Positions 15,890-25,011 of a DNA stretch of 38,589 nucleotides are shown here, piece by piece. This DNA is from Clostridiaceae bacterium. Its GTDB lineage: Bacteria > Bacillota > Clostridia > Acetivibrionales > DUMB01. The notes below the pieces were generated by a model that worked only from the letters and a program-made list of their open reading frames with translations, was not told the DNA's origin and ran no database searches. Position numbers and translations under genes: made by a program. Within the stretch, counting starts at the first letter, position 1, and the number at the start of each line of letters is the position of its first letter. Where the stretch lies: assembly GCA_012840535.1 (NCBI GenBank), contig DULF01000174.1, forward strand, positions 1 through 38,589, written 5' to 3'.

Positions 15890-17337
15890 CACAATTCTCC
15901 TATCAGTTCCTCCATGGTTGAAAGAACGCCTTTTGATTCAATATCATTGCAATATTTTAGATACCATTCTATGAAATTATTTGAAGAGCCCAAGTTAACA
16001 CCGGAAAAGCAAGATAATCCGATAAAGTCTAACGGGTTGCCACTGTTGATCAGTATTTGATCGGTTTCCAGAAGCCCCGGATCGTCTATCTTGTATGATA
16101 CGCCTCTTTCATCCTTATCACTTCTTAAATACAGCCGATACGCAGCTACTAAAAACGCAATCCTTTTCATATCGGCATTTGCTTCAAGCATAGCTTTTAA
16201 TGTGGGTATCATAAATACCGGAATCTTGTTGGCCGCATCAAAACACAGCCTGGAAAGCTGGTCACTAACCTCTTTATTTTTCAACCGCTCCATAAAAGTT
16301 GTCTTGTATACTTCCAGATCGGTATTTGGCGGAGGTGATAAATAAGGCGTCACATCAAGATCCATGTATTGCCTCAGATAGGTCGCAATGCGTTCATCGG
16401 CAACAGCTTCGTCTACTCTGCGATATCCCGCAAAAAAAGCCGGGAAAGATAACATCTGATGTGTGGAATTAACAATACCCAGTTTCATGGCTTCGTATTT
16501 GGATACATCATCCGTGAACTCGACGCCTGCACGTTCCCACGCCGGACGTCCAGCCAGGAACTTGTCTTCTATCACCCACTGCACGAAATCCTCGCAATAT
16601 ACCGGGACAAGGTCTTCGTGGCCATTTTTGGCATAAAGCTTCGGTATATCTTCTTCCAGTGTTGCGGGCGTAATGCGGTCTACCATTGAATTTGGAAAGC
16701 TTACATTGTTCTTGGCCCAGTTGTATAGCTGCATATCCGCTTTTTCGAAGAATGACATAAAAGAATCCCGGCAAACATCCCCATTGTGAGGAAGGTTGTC
16801 ACAGCTGAGAATAGTGACCGGTCCTGCATTTGCCGCCATCCTTTTACGCAATCCGGCAGCAACATACCCAAAGACAGTCCGCGGTTTTTCAGGAAGCTTT
16901 AAATCATAAAGTATATTTTCATTTGAAAAATCGAATTTACGAGTTTTCTTGTCGAGGTTGTAGCCTCCCTCTGTAATGGTAAGCGTAATTATTTTCGTGG
17001 AAGTATCAGCCACTTTGTCAATGATAGCCGTTGGATTCTCAATCCCCCAAAACAATTCAACTATGGAACCGATCCGGTAATATTCGTCTTTTCCCGAGCG
17101 CCCGTAAACTGTCAGGCCATAGCAGCAATCCTGCTTTTTTAATCTTCTGAAAACATATTCATCTTTTTCAAGAATCATTGCCCCGCAAATACCCCAGTTT
17201 TTCTGGTCAGGATAAGTCAGCAGCAAATTTGTATAATATGCCTGATGCGCCCTGTGAAAATTCCCAACCCCAAAATGCAAGATACCTGGTGTTATTGACT
17301 TTCGGTCATAGGCTAACTCATAAATTTTTATACTCAT
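15889..17337 (-). CDS. Long-chain mannitol dehydrogenase/fructuronate reductase family protein
   Basis: The protein has about 482 residues from the ATG at 17337, which has an AGTGAG site; a GTG four codons earlier is less likely. The NAD-binding motif GILHFGVGNFHRAHQ lies near the start. The family signature PNSMVDRITP is near residue 217. The catalytic K-x4-N-x2-H motif appears as KLGIVNSTH (K285, N290, H293), matching the Lys/Asn/His triad of mannitol 2-dehydrogenase. Members oxidise mannitol, arabinitol or mannonate (UxuB). The presence of a second polyol dehydrogenase and a PfkB kinase, and the absence of UxuA/UxaC or KDG-aldolase genes, favours a hexitol role over hexuronate. It lies 43 bases downstream of the permease and overlaps the kinase start. 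Confidence 0.9.
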   Translation of the reverse strand: MSIKIYELAYDRKSITPGILHFGVGNFHRAHQAYYTNLLLTYPDQKNWGICGAMILEKDEYVFRRLKKQDCCYGLTVYGRSGKDEYYRIGSIVELFWGIENPTAIIDKVADTSTKIITLTITEGGYNLDKKTRKFDFSNENILYDLKLPEKPRTVFGYVAAGLRKRMAANAGPVTILSCDNLPHNGDVCRDSFMSFFEKADMQLYNWAKNNVSFPNSMVDRITPATLEEDIPKLYAKNGHEDLVPVYCEDFVQWVIEDKFLAGRPAWERAGVEFTDDVSKYEAMKLGIVNSTHQMLSFPAFFAGYRRVDEAVADERIATYLRQYMDLDVTPYLSPPPNTDLEVYKTTFMERLKNKEVSDQLSRLCFDAANKIPVFMIPTLKAMLEANADMKRIAFLVAAYRLYLRSDKDERGVSYKIDDPGLLETDQILINSGNPLDFIGLSCFSGVNLGSSNNFIEWYLKYCNDIESKGVLSTMEELIGEL

Positions 17338-17380
17338 TGTATCACTCACTTTTCAATTGATTTTATTGAATGTCAGTTTT

Positions 17381-18331
17381 TTAGGATCTCCTTCTTTTAC
17401 GGCTTATGCTGTCGAATACGACAACAGTAAAGAGAACGATACCGGTAATGACTTTTTGCCAATAATCGTTTGCTCCAATAATTGACAATCCATTATTAAG
17501 CACGCCGATGATAATTGCTCCGATAATGGCACCGGGAATGGTCCCTTTACCGCCATTAACGCTTACACCGCCTAAAACGCATGCAGCCAGAACGTTCATT
17601 TCAAAACCATCTGCAATCTTTGGCTGTCCCGATCCAACACGCGTCAGCATGACCAATCCGGCAATACAGGTTAAAAATCCTAACAGCGTATATGTCGTGG
17701 TACGTGTAAAGTGAACGTTAATACCGGCCAGCCTGGTGGCTTCTGCATTACTGCCAAGGGCATAAAAATGGCGCCCTAAATATGTTTTGTTAAGGAGAAT
17801 GATGCCGAATGCGATAACTGCAGCAGTAATCACCGCCGGAACCGGTATTAGGTTAAAAATATTTCCTTGTCCGATAAACTTCAAAGATTCCGGCACTCCA
17901 TATATCGGGTAACCTTTCGTAAAAATAAAAGCCAATCCGCGTAATGCAGTCATCATTGCCAAAGTAGCAATGAGAGGCGGAATTTCAGTCTTCGATATCA
18001 TATAGCCATTAAACAATCCTATCGCTGTTGTCATAGCTATTCCAATAATTATCGCCAGTATGGGATTTACACCCAGATTCTCTATCATTAAGGCAATAGA
18101 AACATTCATGATCGCTATTTGAGAACCGACAGACAGGTCTAAACCTCCACCCAGCAAAACAAAAGTAAACCCTACAACTACGATGCTCATGACGGCTATC
18201 TGTCGCAGGATATTCATTGCATTTTTTATAGTGAAAAATGCCGGAGACAAAATAGAAAAGATAATCACTAATGCGATTAAAACAGCTACTATTGCATATT
18301 GCTTAAAAAAATTCGCAAGTTTTAATTTCAA
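17381..18331 (-). CDS. Sugar ABC transporter permease (RbsC type)
   Basis: This 316-residue membrane protein of the BPD_transp_2 family has about eight to ten hydrophobic helices. Conserved segments include VLLGGGLDLSVGSQIAI, ALGSNAEATRLAGINV (the cytoplasmic EAA-like loop contacting the ATPase) and LGGVSVNGGKGTIPGAIIGA, all typical of ribose/xylose/galactose permeases. The start codon is TTG at 18331, supported by AGGAGG 7 bases upstream. The gene begins 11 bases after the ATPase stop, which implies tight co-translation. It forms the membrane channel with the ATPase and the (interrupted) binding protein. Confidence 0.93.
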   Translation of the reverse strand: MKLKLANFFKQYAIVAVLIALVIIFSILSPAFFTIKNAMNILRQIAVMSIVVVGFTFVLLGGGLDLSVGSQIAIMNVSIALMIENLGVNPILAIIIGIAMTTAIGLFNGYMISKTEIPPLIATLAMMTALRGLAFIFTKGYPIYGVPESLKFIGQGNIFNLIPVPAVITAAVIAFGIILLNKTYLGRHFYALGSNAEATRLAGINVHFTRTTTYTLLGFLTCIAGLVMLTRVGSGQPKIADGFEMNVLAACVLGGVSVNGGKGTIPGAIIGAIIIGVLNNGLSIIGANDYWQKVITGIVLFTVVVFDSISRKRRRS

Positions 18332-18342
18332 AGCTACCCCTC

Positions 18343-19848
18343 CTAATAAACCCCTGATGCCATTGCCAGCACCCTGTTTTGCGAGAATTCATTTTTCTCG
18401 AGAAAACCAACTATTCTTTTTTCTCTAAGAACCATCAAGCGATCTGAAATATTCAGCAATTCACCCATATCAGAAGAAATTAATATAACTGCCTTGCCTT
18501 GCTTTGCAATATCGGCGATCAGGTTATATATTTCCTGTTTTGCGCCAACATCAACGCCTCTTGTCGGTTCATCCAAAATCAAAATACTTGCCTTGCTTGC
18601 AAGCCATTTTGCCAGCACTACTTTTTGCTGATTACCGCCGCTGAGACTTTCAACATTTTGACTCATGCTTGCTGCTTTAATTCTAAGACTTCTCTTTAGA
18701 TTATCCACAATAGCATTTTCTTCTTTCTTTTTCAGAAAACCTTTGTTTGAAATCCTCTTCAAAATCGGCAAGGTTATATTCCAATTAATCGGGAGGGACA
18801 GAATTGCTCCATGATGTTTTCTGTCTTCAGGAACATATGCTATCCCAAAAAATACTGCATCTTTTGGGGACTTTATTTCAACCTGTTTGCCGTGTACAAG
18901 AATCTTTCCGCTTTCTGCTTTGTCTGCTCCAAAAATAATGCGTGCCAGTTCTGTTCTCCCGGCGCCAAGCAGCCCTCCTATTCCTAAAATTTCTCCACGG
19001 CGAACCTTAAAAGAAATATCTTTTAATCCATTTCCGCAAAGTCCTTGCGCCTCAAATGCAACATCACCCTTCTCCCAGGTTGATTCAAACTCGATTTCTT
19101 CAACTTTACGGTTTGTCATGTGATAAATCAGTTCCTGGCGCGTAATATCTTCTATTTTAGTGGTGATAATCTTTTTCCCGTCCCGCATTACTGTCACGCG
19201 ATCAGCAATCTGATACAATTCATCCAAACGATGAGAAATATAAATAATCGTTACACCTTGTTGTTTCAGGCGGCCGATTAACTCGAAAAGATCTTCTGTT
19301 TCTTTAGTAGACAGCGGTGCGGTCGGCTCATCCATAATCAAGATTTTGGAATTTTTCGCAATAGCTTTTGCAATTTCGACCAATTGCATTTTCGCGGTAG
19401 TCATATTTTCAATCAATTCCACCGGATTGATATTTATTTTCATGCTTTCAAGAACTTTTTTTGCTTTCTCGATGTAATATTTCTTATTATAAATGTACTT
19501 TCTCTCATTCGATAAAATCTCATCACCCATAAAGATGTTTTCAGCAACTGACAGTGTTGGAAACAGGTTAAATTCCTGATAGATTGTTGCTATACCGATG
19601 CATTGAGCGAGATGCGGCGATAATTTTTCAAAGGTTTGATCTTTGAATACAAGCCTGCCGGAATCGGGGATTTCCGCACCTGATATGATCTTTATCAATG
19701 TGGATTTCCCCGCTCCGTTTTCACCGACCAATGCATGCGTTTCGCCTTCTTTAAAGTCAATTGACACATTGTCAAGAGCTTGTATACCTGCATAGCGTTT
19801 GGATATGTTTTGTACTGACAATACAACATTGTCAACTGTATTACTCAT
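18343..19848 (-). CDS. Sugar ABC transporter ATPase with two ABC domains (RbsA/MglA type)
   Basis: At 501 residues it has two fused nucleotide-binding domains. The first has Walker A GENGAGKST near residue 39, a degenerate signature (MTTAKMQLVEIAKA) and Walker B LIMDEPTAPLS. The second has a degenerate Walker A region (GLLGAGRTEL), an intact signature LSGGNQQKV and Walker B ILDEPTRGVD. This asymmetry is normal for the RbsA/MglA/XylG family. GGAG lies 10 bases before the ATG. It energises uptake through the RbsC-type permease encoded directly downstream. Confidence 0.95.
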   Translation of the reverse strand: MSNTVDNVVLSVQNISKRYAGIQALDNVSIDFKEGETHALVGENGAGKSTLIKIISGAEIPDSGRLVFKDQTFEKLSPHLAQCIGIATIYQEFNLFPTLSVAENIFMGDEILSNERKYIYNKKYYIEKAKKVLESMKININPVELIENMTTAKMQLVEIAKAIAKNSKILIMDEPTAPLSTKETEDLFELIGRLKQQGVTIIYISHRLDELYQIADRVTVMRDGKKIITTKIEDITRQELIYHMTNRKVEEIEFESTWEKGDVAFEAQGLCGNGLKDISFKVRRGEILGIGGLLGAGRTELARIIFGADKAESGKILVHGKQVEIKSPKDAVFFGIAYVPEDRKHHGAILSLPINWNITLPILKRISNKGFLKKKEENAIVDNLKRSLRIKAASMSQNVESLSGGNQQKVVLAKWLASKASILILDEPTRGVDVGAKQEIYNLIADIAKQGKAVILISSDMGELLNISDRLMVLREKRIVGFLEKNEFSQNRVLAMASGVY

Positions 19849-19985
19849 ATCTCAATTTCTCCAATCGTTATTTTCTATCTGATATGTTATTAAATTCACC
19901 ATACGCATTTCACATGAAGGAAATGCGTATGGTGCCATATAATCTTACATTACATTACAATTTAATTAATAACTCAACAATTTGC

Positions 19986-21029
19986 TTATTCATTTAAAAA
20001 TTCCTGAACATTCTCGATTGTTATCGGTGTCGTATCGTAGATTATATGACCTTCAACCTCTTCGCCTTTGCTTGCTGCTATGCAGACGTCAACAGCGCGT
20101 GGAAGTGCATCGTATGCTCCTGACATTACTGTTCCACGATAAATTGTTCCTTTTGCGATTAATTCCAGAGCTTTCGGGTCTCCATCGGCTCCAAAGAGTC
20201 CAATATTATCCCCTACGTGTCCTGCTGCTGTAAAGACTTCATAGGCACCCAAAACACCTGTATCGTTAATTCCGCAGATAATTTGTATATTGGGATGCGC
20301 TGCAAGGAAGTTTTCCGCCTGGACATTACCTTCGTCGCCAACACCTGCTTTCTGCTGTGCAACAACTTTTACATTCGGAGCTTGCTTGAGACCGTCTATG
20401 ATACCCTTTGCCCTGTCTATTATAAGTGGGATGTCAGGATAATCAAATATACCGGCTTCTATTACTTCCTGATTCTTGAGTTCAGGATGTGAATTAACCC
20501 ATTCTGCTGCCATAGTACCAGTCTGGTACCCATATTTATAGTTATCCAAATTTAAGGAACCTTGCGCACCTTCAACGTAACCATCATAGGTCATAACAAA
20601 AATACCATTGTCAACGGCTTTTTTAACAACGTCTTTGATACCTTTGTCATCAAATACTACAGCGATGATCGCCGTAACACCTGAGGAAATGAAATTCTCG
20701 AATGTTGAAATCTGCTTGTTAACGTCATGGTTTTCGTCAGAAATTATGCATTCTACACCTTTTTCTTTGCAATAATCCTGGATTATCTGCGCCATTTTCG
20801 AGTAGAAAAGATTTTGAGTTGTTCCCATAGAAACGCCGATTTTCACTGGCCGTTCAGATGAAGACTTGTTTTCATCTGTTTATGTCTCGTTTGTTTGTGA
20901 CTCGCTTGTTTGTGAAGAACTATCTGTTTCTTTTGCAGAGTCACTGGTACCGGACTGCTTTGACGAGCATCCTGCCACTATAGCGAACAGGAACACTACA
21001 GTCAATAAAATTACTAAAGCTTTCTTCAT
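19986..21029 (-). pseudogene. Sugar ABC transporter binding lipoprotein, interrupted by an in-frame TAA
   Basis: The minus-strand frame starts at ATG 21029 with GGGGGAAA upstream. It encodes a lipoprotein signal peptide (MKKALVILLTVVFLFAIVAG then Cys21) and a Ser/Thr/Gln/Glu-rich linker. A TAA at codon 50 (complement of 20880-20882) interrupts it. The same frame then continues without further defect for 297 codons. The downstream part is a complete RbsB-like periplasmic binding protein (peripla_BP_4): VKIGVSMGTTQNLFYS, ISSGVTAIIAV, GINDTGVLGA, GADGDPKALE. A CAA-to-TAA change in the linker is the simplest explanation. A GTG at 20846 could start the mature domain but has no ribosome binding site and would leave the protein without a signal. 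Either the transporter is inactive, readthrough occurs, or the base is a sequencing error. It is the first gene of the polyol operon. Confidence 0.88.
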
Positions 21030-21270
21030 AAAATTTCCCCCATTCGTTTTTTATTTTATTTTTAATTCTCGGTATAGGATTACCGAAAATTTGAAACAAA
21101 AGGTTACCCTTAGGAAGACAAAAGAATGCTCCATAAACAAGTCATTACAGAGTAATTACAGATGCGCCATGCTTTTCTTCGACTTGAATATTATGTATAC
21201 CTTAACACACTATACATACCCCTCAACTGATTATTTATACATGCAATGTTTCAATCGGAACTTAACATTT

Positions 21271-21348
21271 TCAATTAACATTATTAATTAACATTATCAA
21301 TTAACATTATTAATTAACGTTATTAATTATCGTTATCAATTATCGTTA
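21271..21348. repeat. Six tandem 13-bp direct repeats in the divergent regulatory region
   Basis: Six adjoining 13-mers read TCAATTAACATTA, TTAATTAACATTA, TCAATTAACATTA, TTAATTAACGTTA, TTAATTATCGTTA and TCAATTATCGTTA. They lie between the binding-protein gene and the ROK repressor and continue into the palindrome at 21341-21361. They change gradually from ATTAACATTA toward ATTATCGTTA, the half-site of that palindrome. A multi-site operator is the likely role. Confidence 0.85.
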
Positions 21349-21361
21349 ACTGTTAACGATA
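21341..21361. promoter_or_regulatory. Perfect 21-bp palindrome, candidate ROK operator
   Basis: Arms TATCGTTAAC and GTTAACGATA are exact reverse complements around a single central T. The palindrome sits about 70-90 bases upstream of the ROK promoter and at the end of the 13-bp repeat array, so the repressor probably binds here and controls both directions. Confidence 0.75.
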
Positions 21362-21428
21362 AGTTAATTATAAATCCTCTCTTTGAAGATGTCAAGGCAT
21401 AATTTTGATATAAATTTAACTTTTTTTA

Positions 21429-21457
21429 TTGTTAAAAATAAAACTTTATGTTAAAGT
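21429..21457 (+). promoter_or_regulatory. Candidate promoter of the ROK repressor
   Basis: TTGTTA (21429-21434) and TAAAGT (21452-21457) are spaced by 17 bases and would start transcription about 35 bases before the chosen ATG. The ATG at 21448 lies between these elements and so cannot be the start if this promoter is used. Confidence 0.5.
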
Positions 21458-21498
21458 ATAAGTGTAAGTTTCAATGTAAAGCAGGGGGTACAATTAAT

Positions 21499-22626
21499 AT
21501 GGTAGATAAAGGCATAACCTCATTGAACGTAAAAGTGATCAATAGAAACAAAGTTTACAATTGTATATATAAAGAAGTTTTTACGTCCAAACAGCAAATT
21601 GCAAATAAGCTTCAAATGGGCATATCTACTGTAAGCCAGAATATCAAATCCTTAGAAAAAGATGGACTTATCGAAAGAAACGGCAACTTTGATTCAACAG
21701 GCGGAAGAAGAGCCGATATAATCCAGATCGTACGCAATGCCCGAGTTGCAATCGGCGTCGGAATCTTAAAGAAATATGTTTTTATAGTAGCAGTCGATTT
21801 ATATGGTGAAATAATACACTCCGTGACTTTGAATCTTCCTTACGAATCATCGAGAGACTATTATAAAACCATCGGTGATAAAGTTGATGAATTTATCCGG
21901 ACAAACCAAATAAAACCAGAATCAATACTCGGTGTTTCAATAGCTACTCAGGGTATTATTTCCTCTGACGGGCAATCCGTAAGTTACGGTGTAATTATGG
22001 GCAATCACGAAATGAAGCTCTCCAGTTTTACGGAATTCATTCCTTATCCGTGCCGTTTGGAACATGACTGCAAAGCTGCAGCATATTTAGAGTTGTGGAA
22101 GAACAAGGATATAGAAAACGCCGTGGTTTTTCTATTAAATCGCAATTTAGGCGGCTCATTCATAATAAACAGGCGAATTTTCCAGGGTGTGAATATGCAC
22201 GGAGGTGCGCTTGAACATCTGTGCATTAATAAAGACGGGCCACTTTGCTATTGCGGGAACCGAGGTTGTTTGGAAACATATTGTTCCGCAAACACTATTG
22301 AAAATGCATCTGGCATGGAAATTCAGGTATTTTTTGAAAACCTGAGAAAAGGCGTAAACAGTTGTGTTCAGATTTGGACAGATTATCTTGACAAACTGGC
22401 ATTTGCCATACGCAACTTAAGCATTATAATAGATGGACATATTATTATAAGCGGTTATCTGGCTCCGTTTTTTACTGAAGATGATATTTCTTATATTCTA
22501 CGGGCAGCAAATTCTCCTCCCTTCCCCATTGAGCGGGATCAAATTCTTGTGGGAACATACGGACAATATACTCCTGCGGCCGGAGCTGCCTTACATTACT
22601 TAGACGAGTTTCTGCAAACAGTTTAA
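21499..22626 (+). CDS. ROK-family transcriptional repressor
   Basis: The protein has 375 residues from the ATG at 21499, which follows AGGGGGT by 9 bases; an upstream in-frame ATG at 21448 lacks a site. The N-terminal winged helix is about residues 20-62 (TSKQQIANKLQMGISTVSQN, SLEKDGLIERNG). The ROK sugar-binding domain follows, with the zinc motif H240 in GALEH and C250, C252, C257 in CYCGNRGC. The kinase-like residues are not evident, which fits a XylR/NagC-type regulator rather than a glucokinase. It is divergent from the polyol operon, with the palindromic operator array between them. It most likely represses the operon until the imported sugar or polyol binds. Confidence 0.93.
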   Translation: MVDKGITSLNVKVINRNKVYNCIYKEVFTSKQQIANKLQMGISTVSQNIKSLEKDGLIERNGNFDSTGGRRADIIQIVRNARVAIGVGILKKYVFIVAVDLYGEIIHSVTLNLPYESSRDYYKTIGDKVDEFIRTNQIKPESILGVSIATQGIISSDGQSVSYGVIMGNHEMKLSSFTEFIPYPCRLEHDCKAAAYLELWKNKDIENAVVFLLNRNLGGSFIINRRIFQGVNMHGGALEHLCINKDGPLCYCGNRGCLETYCSANTIENASGMEIQVFFENLRKGVNSCVQIWTDYLDKLAFAIRNLSIIIDGHIIISGYLAPFFTEDDISYILRAANSPPFPIERDQILVGTYGQYTPAAGAALHYLDEFLQTV

Positions 22627-22630
22627 AATA

Positions 22631-22654
22631 GATTCTTCTCACGTATGAAGAATC
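22631..22654 (+). terminator. Weak terminator after the ROK gene
   Basis: GATTCTTC and GAAGAATC form an 8-bp stem with an 8-base loop, followed only by TTTAT. It begins five bases after the stop codon. Confidence 0.5.
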
Positions 22655-22746
22655 TTTATCCGGCTGCATAAAATTATGCAAGCCCTGCAAATCGCTGCTG
22701 AGGCAGGTTTGACGAGAGGGTCCATGCTTTATAGCGTCAGGGTCCT

Positions 22747-23871
22747 CTATATAACCAATTGCCCATGTTTATAGCCGTCAGGCAATTCTTCTTCGCTTAA
22801 AAACTTGAAACTCTCATCACGCAGTATTGGCAGAAATACTTCATAAGGTATTTTAGAAAATTCACAGCCGTAATTGCTGGCCCCAAACCACTTGCCCTCT
22901 TTGCTGCTCAGGTTTAAACCTCTGGCAAATTTCGTATAGTTTGAGCAATCATGAACTACCAAATCCCACTTTTCATCATCCGCTATTTTCATGAATTTCA
23001 GAGTCAATTCCCTGCTCCAGACCGGGGATATATAGCCATGTCTCGAAATATACATGTTTTCCCCATAATAATTGCCTATGTTGTTTTCATTTAAATGTAA
23101 TTCAGCACAATTGATAAAGTCAGGTTTCGTCTCCAGGATGGCCTGCTTTTTCTTAAGAAAACTTTCAAAAAACTCAGGGGTCATAGGAGATTCAATGCCT
23201 ACGCTTTTAATATATTTTTTTGCTTTTCCGATATTCTCGATAACCTTGTCCGAACAGTTGGTAGCAGCCAGATTGAAACGTATCTCGTCAAGGCCTGCCT
23301 CCCCCAGCGCTTTCAATGACTCTTCCGTAGCCAAAAGACCATTTGTATATAAATGTTGGTGGATATTCGCATCACTGAATTTTTTTATCACAGGATAATA
23401 TTTTTCAATTTCCATGAACGGTTCCAAATAAACATAGGAAATACCTGTTGGTTTTTGGTAAATGGAAAGAAGCAAATCAATATCTTTCTCATAAAACTTT
23501 GTGCCTCCAATTTCCCACATGCCTTCTCCAACAGGCGGAATGTCATCCAGTTCTCCGTAATTATAACAGAACTTGCACTCTATGTTGCATTTGTTCGTTT
23601 TCCTGACTGCGCTCAAACCAGTTCCCAAGAGACAGGAACGGCATCCTTTAGGGAATTTGCTTTCATCCCCCACAAAAAAAGTTCTATTTTCCAAGGTTTT
23701 CAAACCTTTTATTTCAGACATCAATATATCATTCCTATGATCAACAGCTGCCTCAATTTGTGCAAAGGTAGAGTATACGATTTCCAGTTGTTTTGCTGTC
23801 AGTTCCTCATCCTCCGGCAGCATTGAAAAAAACTCAAACCATAAAAGCGCATCTTTCTTTGAAATCTTCAC
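22747..23871 (-). CDS. Radical SAM protein of unknown function
   Basis: The protein has 374 residues from a GTG at 23871 that is preceded by GGAGGG at good spacing; the ATG twenty codons upstream has no site. The radical SAM cluster motif CNIECKFC places the three Fe-S cysteines at 95, 99 and 102. Two more cysteines just before (CRSC, 77 and 80) could bind a second cluster or metal. The sequence continues with the barrel segments YVYLEPFMEIEKYYPVI, HLYTNGLLATEESLKAL and DEIRFNLAAT. The N-terminal 75 residues are helical and unassigned. It is a cytoplasmic, oxygen-sensitive enzyme. No partner gene on the same strand suggests a substrate. The next gene, divergent, is another radical SAM protein. 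Confidence 0.85.
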   Translation of the reverse strand: MKISKKDALLWFEFFSMLPEDEELTAKQLEIVYSTFAQIEAAVDHRNDILMSEIKGLKTLENRTFFVGDESKFPKGCRSCLLGTGLSAVRKTNKCNIECKFCYNYGELDDIPPVGEGMWEIGGTKFYEKDIDLLLSIYQKPTGISYVYLEPFMEIEKYYPVIKKFSDANIHQHLYTNGLLATEESLKALGEAGLDEIRFNLAATNCSDKVIENIGKAKKYIKSVGIESPMTPEFFESFLKKKQAILETKPDFINCAELHLNENNIGNYYGENMYISRHGYISPVWSRELTLKFMKIADDEKWDLVVHDCSNYTKFARGLNLSSKEGKWFGASNYGCEFSKIPYEVFLPILRDESFKFLSEEELPDGYKHGQLVI

Positions 23872-23951
23872 GTTGTTCCCTCCTGCAATCAATGTTGCAT
23901 AACAATAATGTATAATAACACAATTGTACATAAATAGCCAGACGGCAAATA

Positions 23952-23960
23952 TGTTATAAT
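23952..23960 (+). promoter_or_regulatory. Extended -10 promoter of the YtqA-type gene
   Basis: TGTTATAAT is a consensus extended -10 element and would give a leader of about 80 bases before the ATG at 24046. No good -35 hexamer was found. Confidence 0.5.
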
Positions 23961-24045
23961 AGAGTTTGGAATCACTTATAAAACTAGCCGTTTTTATACG
24001 CGTTTTATTTGTGGTTGCAGCCTGTTTTGTTTAAGGTGGTGAAAC

Positions 24046-25011
24046 ATGAAAATCTGGCCGGATCAAAAGCCGTATTATTCTGCAAATCAATACTATCGTC
24101 AAATCTTTGGCGATAAAGTCTATAAAATCTCGTTAGATATAGGTTGCACCTGTCCGACCAGGGATGGAACAAAAGGCATAGGCGGCTGTACCTTTTGTTC
24201 AGCAAGAGGTTCCGGGGATTTTGCCATAGCAGGACCTATGGATATTCGTGAAAAAATTAATTCAGCCATTCAAATGGTAGCGTCAAAAATCAGAACAAAT
24301 AAATACATTGCATATTTGCAATCCTTTAGCAATACCTATGGACCGGTTAAACTGCTGGTGCCTGTATATGAAGAAATACTCTCAGATGAAAGGGTTGTAG
24401 GGCTTTCAATCGGCACAAGGCCGGACTGTCTCTCAGATGCAATGATAAAAGAGCTTGGCCGTTTATCTAAAATCAAGCCTCTATGGATTGAATTAGGACT
24501 TCAGACAATTCACCAGAAGACAGCAGACCTATTTCACAGGGGGTATGATCTGCCTGTTTATGAAAATGCTGTTGCACGCTTAAACAAGTTTAATATTCCT
24601 GTAATTGTCCATCTGATCGTTGGATTAATGGGCGAGACTTATGATGATTTTATGGCAACAATTGATTACATGGCAAATCAGCTCGTAAGCGGAATTAAAT
24701 TGTCAATGCTGCATATATTGAAGGATAGCCTTTTGTATAAGGAATACCTGGAGAAACCGTTCCCTTTATTGGATGAAGAGACTTATATAGAATGGGTGGC
24801 AGAAGCAATAACGAGAATGCCTGAGGAAATGGTTATCCACAGAGTAACCGGGGATGGCAACCGTAAAAACCTGGTTGCACCCGAATGGAGCGCAAACAAA
24901 CGGCATGTTTTGAATGGATTGCTTCATTACATGGCTGAACATGGGATGTTTCAAGGGCTCAATTATAAAAAGCCGGCAAGGGTCAAGCATTCCAGCCGTA
25001 CTGCCCTTTAA
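24046..25011 (+). CDS. YtqA/YhcC-type (TIGR01212) radical SAM protein
   Basis: This 321-residue protein has the family-specific wide cluster motif C34-x-C36-PTRDGTKGIGG-C48-x2-C51, instead of the usual CxxxCxxC. It is followed by family segments YLQSFSNTYGPV, LSIGTRPDCLSD, WIELGLQTIHQKTAD and KLSMLHILKDSLLYKEY. From memory, the B. subtilis homologue YtqA (MnmL) is tied to mnm5s2U tRNA wobble modification together with the methyltransferase YtqB (MnmM); no ytqB homologue is visible here. AAGGTGG precedes the ATG. Its last 29 bases overlap the end of the convergent pcm gene. Confidence 0.92.
   Translation: MKIWPDQKPYYSANQYYRQIFGDKVYKISLDIGCTCPTRDGTKGIGGCTFCSARGSGDFAIAGPMDIREKINSAIQMVASKIRTNKYIAYLQSFSNTYGPVKLLVPVYEEILSDERVVGLSIGTRPDCLSDAMIKELGRLSKIKPLWIELGLQTIHQKTADLFHRGYDLPVYENAVARLNKFNIPVIVHLIVGLMGETYDDFMATIDYMANQLVSGIKLSMLHILKDSLLYKEYLEKPFPLLDEETYIEWVAEAITRMPEEMVIHRVTGDGNRKNLVAPEWSANKRHVLNGLLHYMAEHGMFQGLNYKKPARVKHSSRTAL

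Noticed and set aside
15889-17337. Calling the dehydrogenase uxuB
   Set aside because: The family fits, but no hexuronate genes (uxuA, uxaC, KDG aldolase) are present, while polyol genes are.
21030-21260. A specific promoter for the polyol operon
   Set aside because: Several -10-like AT-rich hexamers are present, but none has a convincing -35 at correct spacing.
21271-21348. CRISPR array or iteron-type origin for the 13-bp repeats
   Set aside because: There are no spacers, the units adjoin directly, and they sit in a divergent promoter region beside a repressor gene.
24983-25011. Convergent 29-base overlap as a frameshift or annotation error
   Set aside because: Both genes keep family-consistent C-termini and proper stops, so the overlap is simply compact packing.
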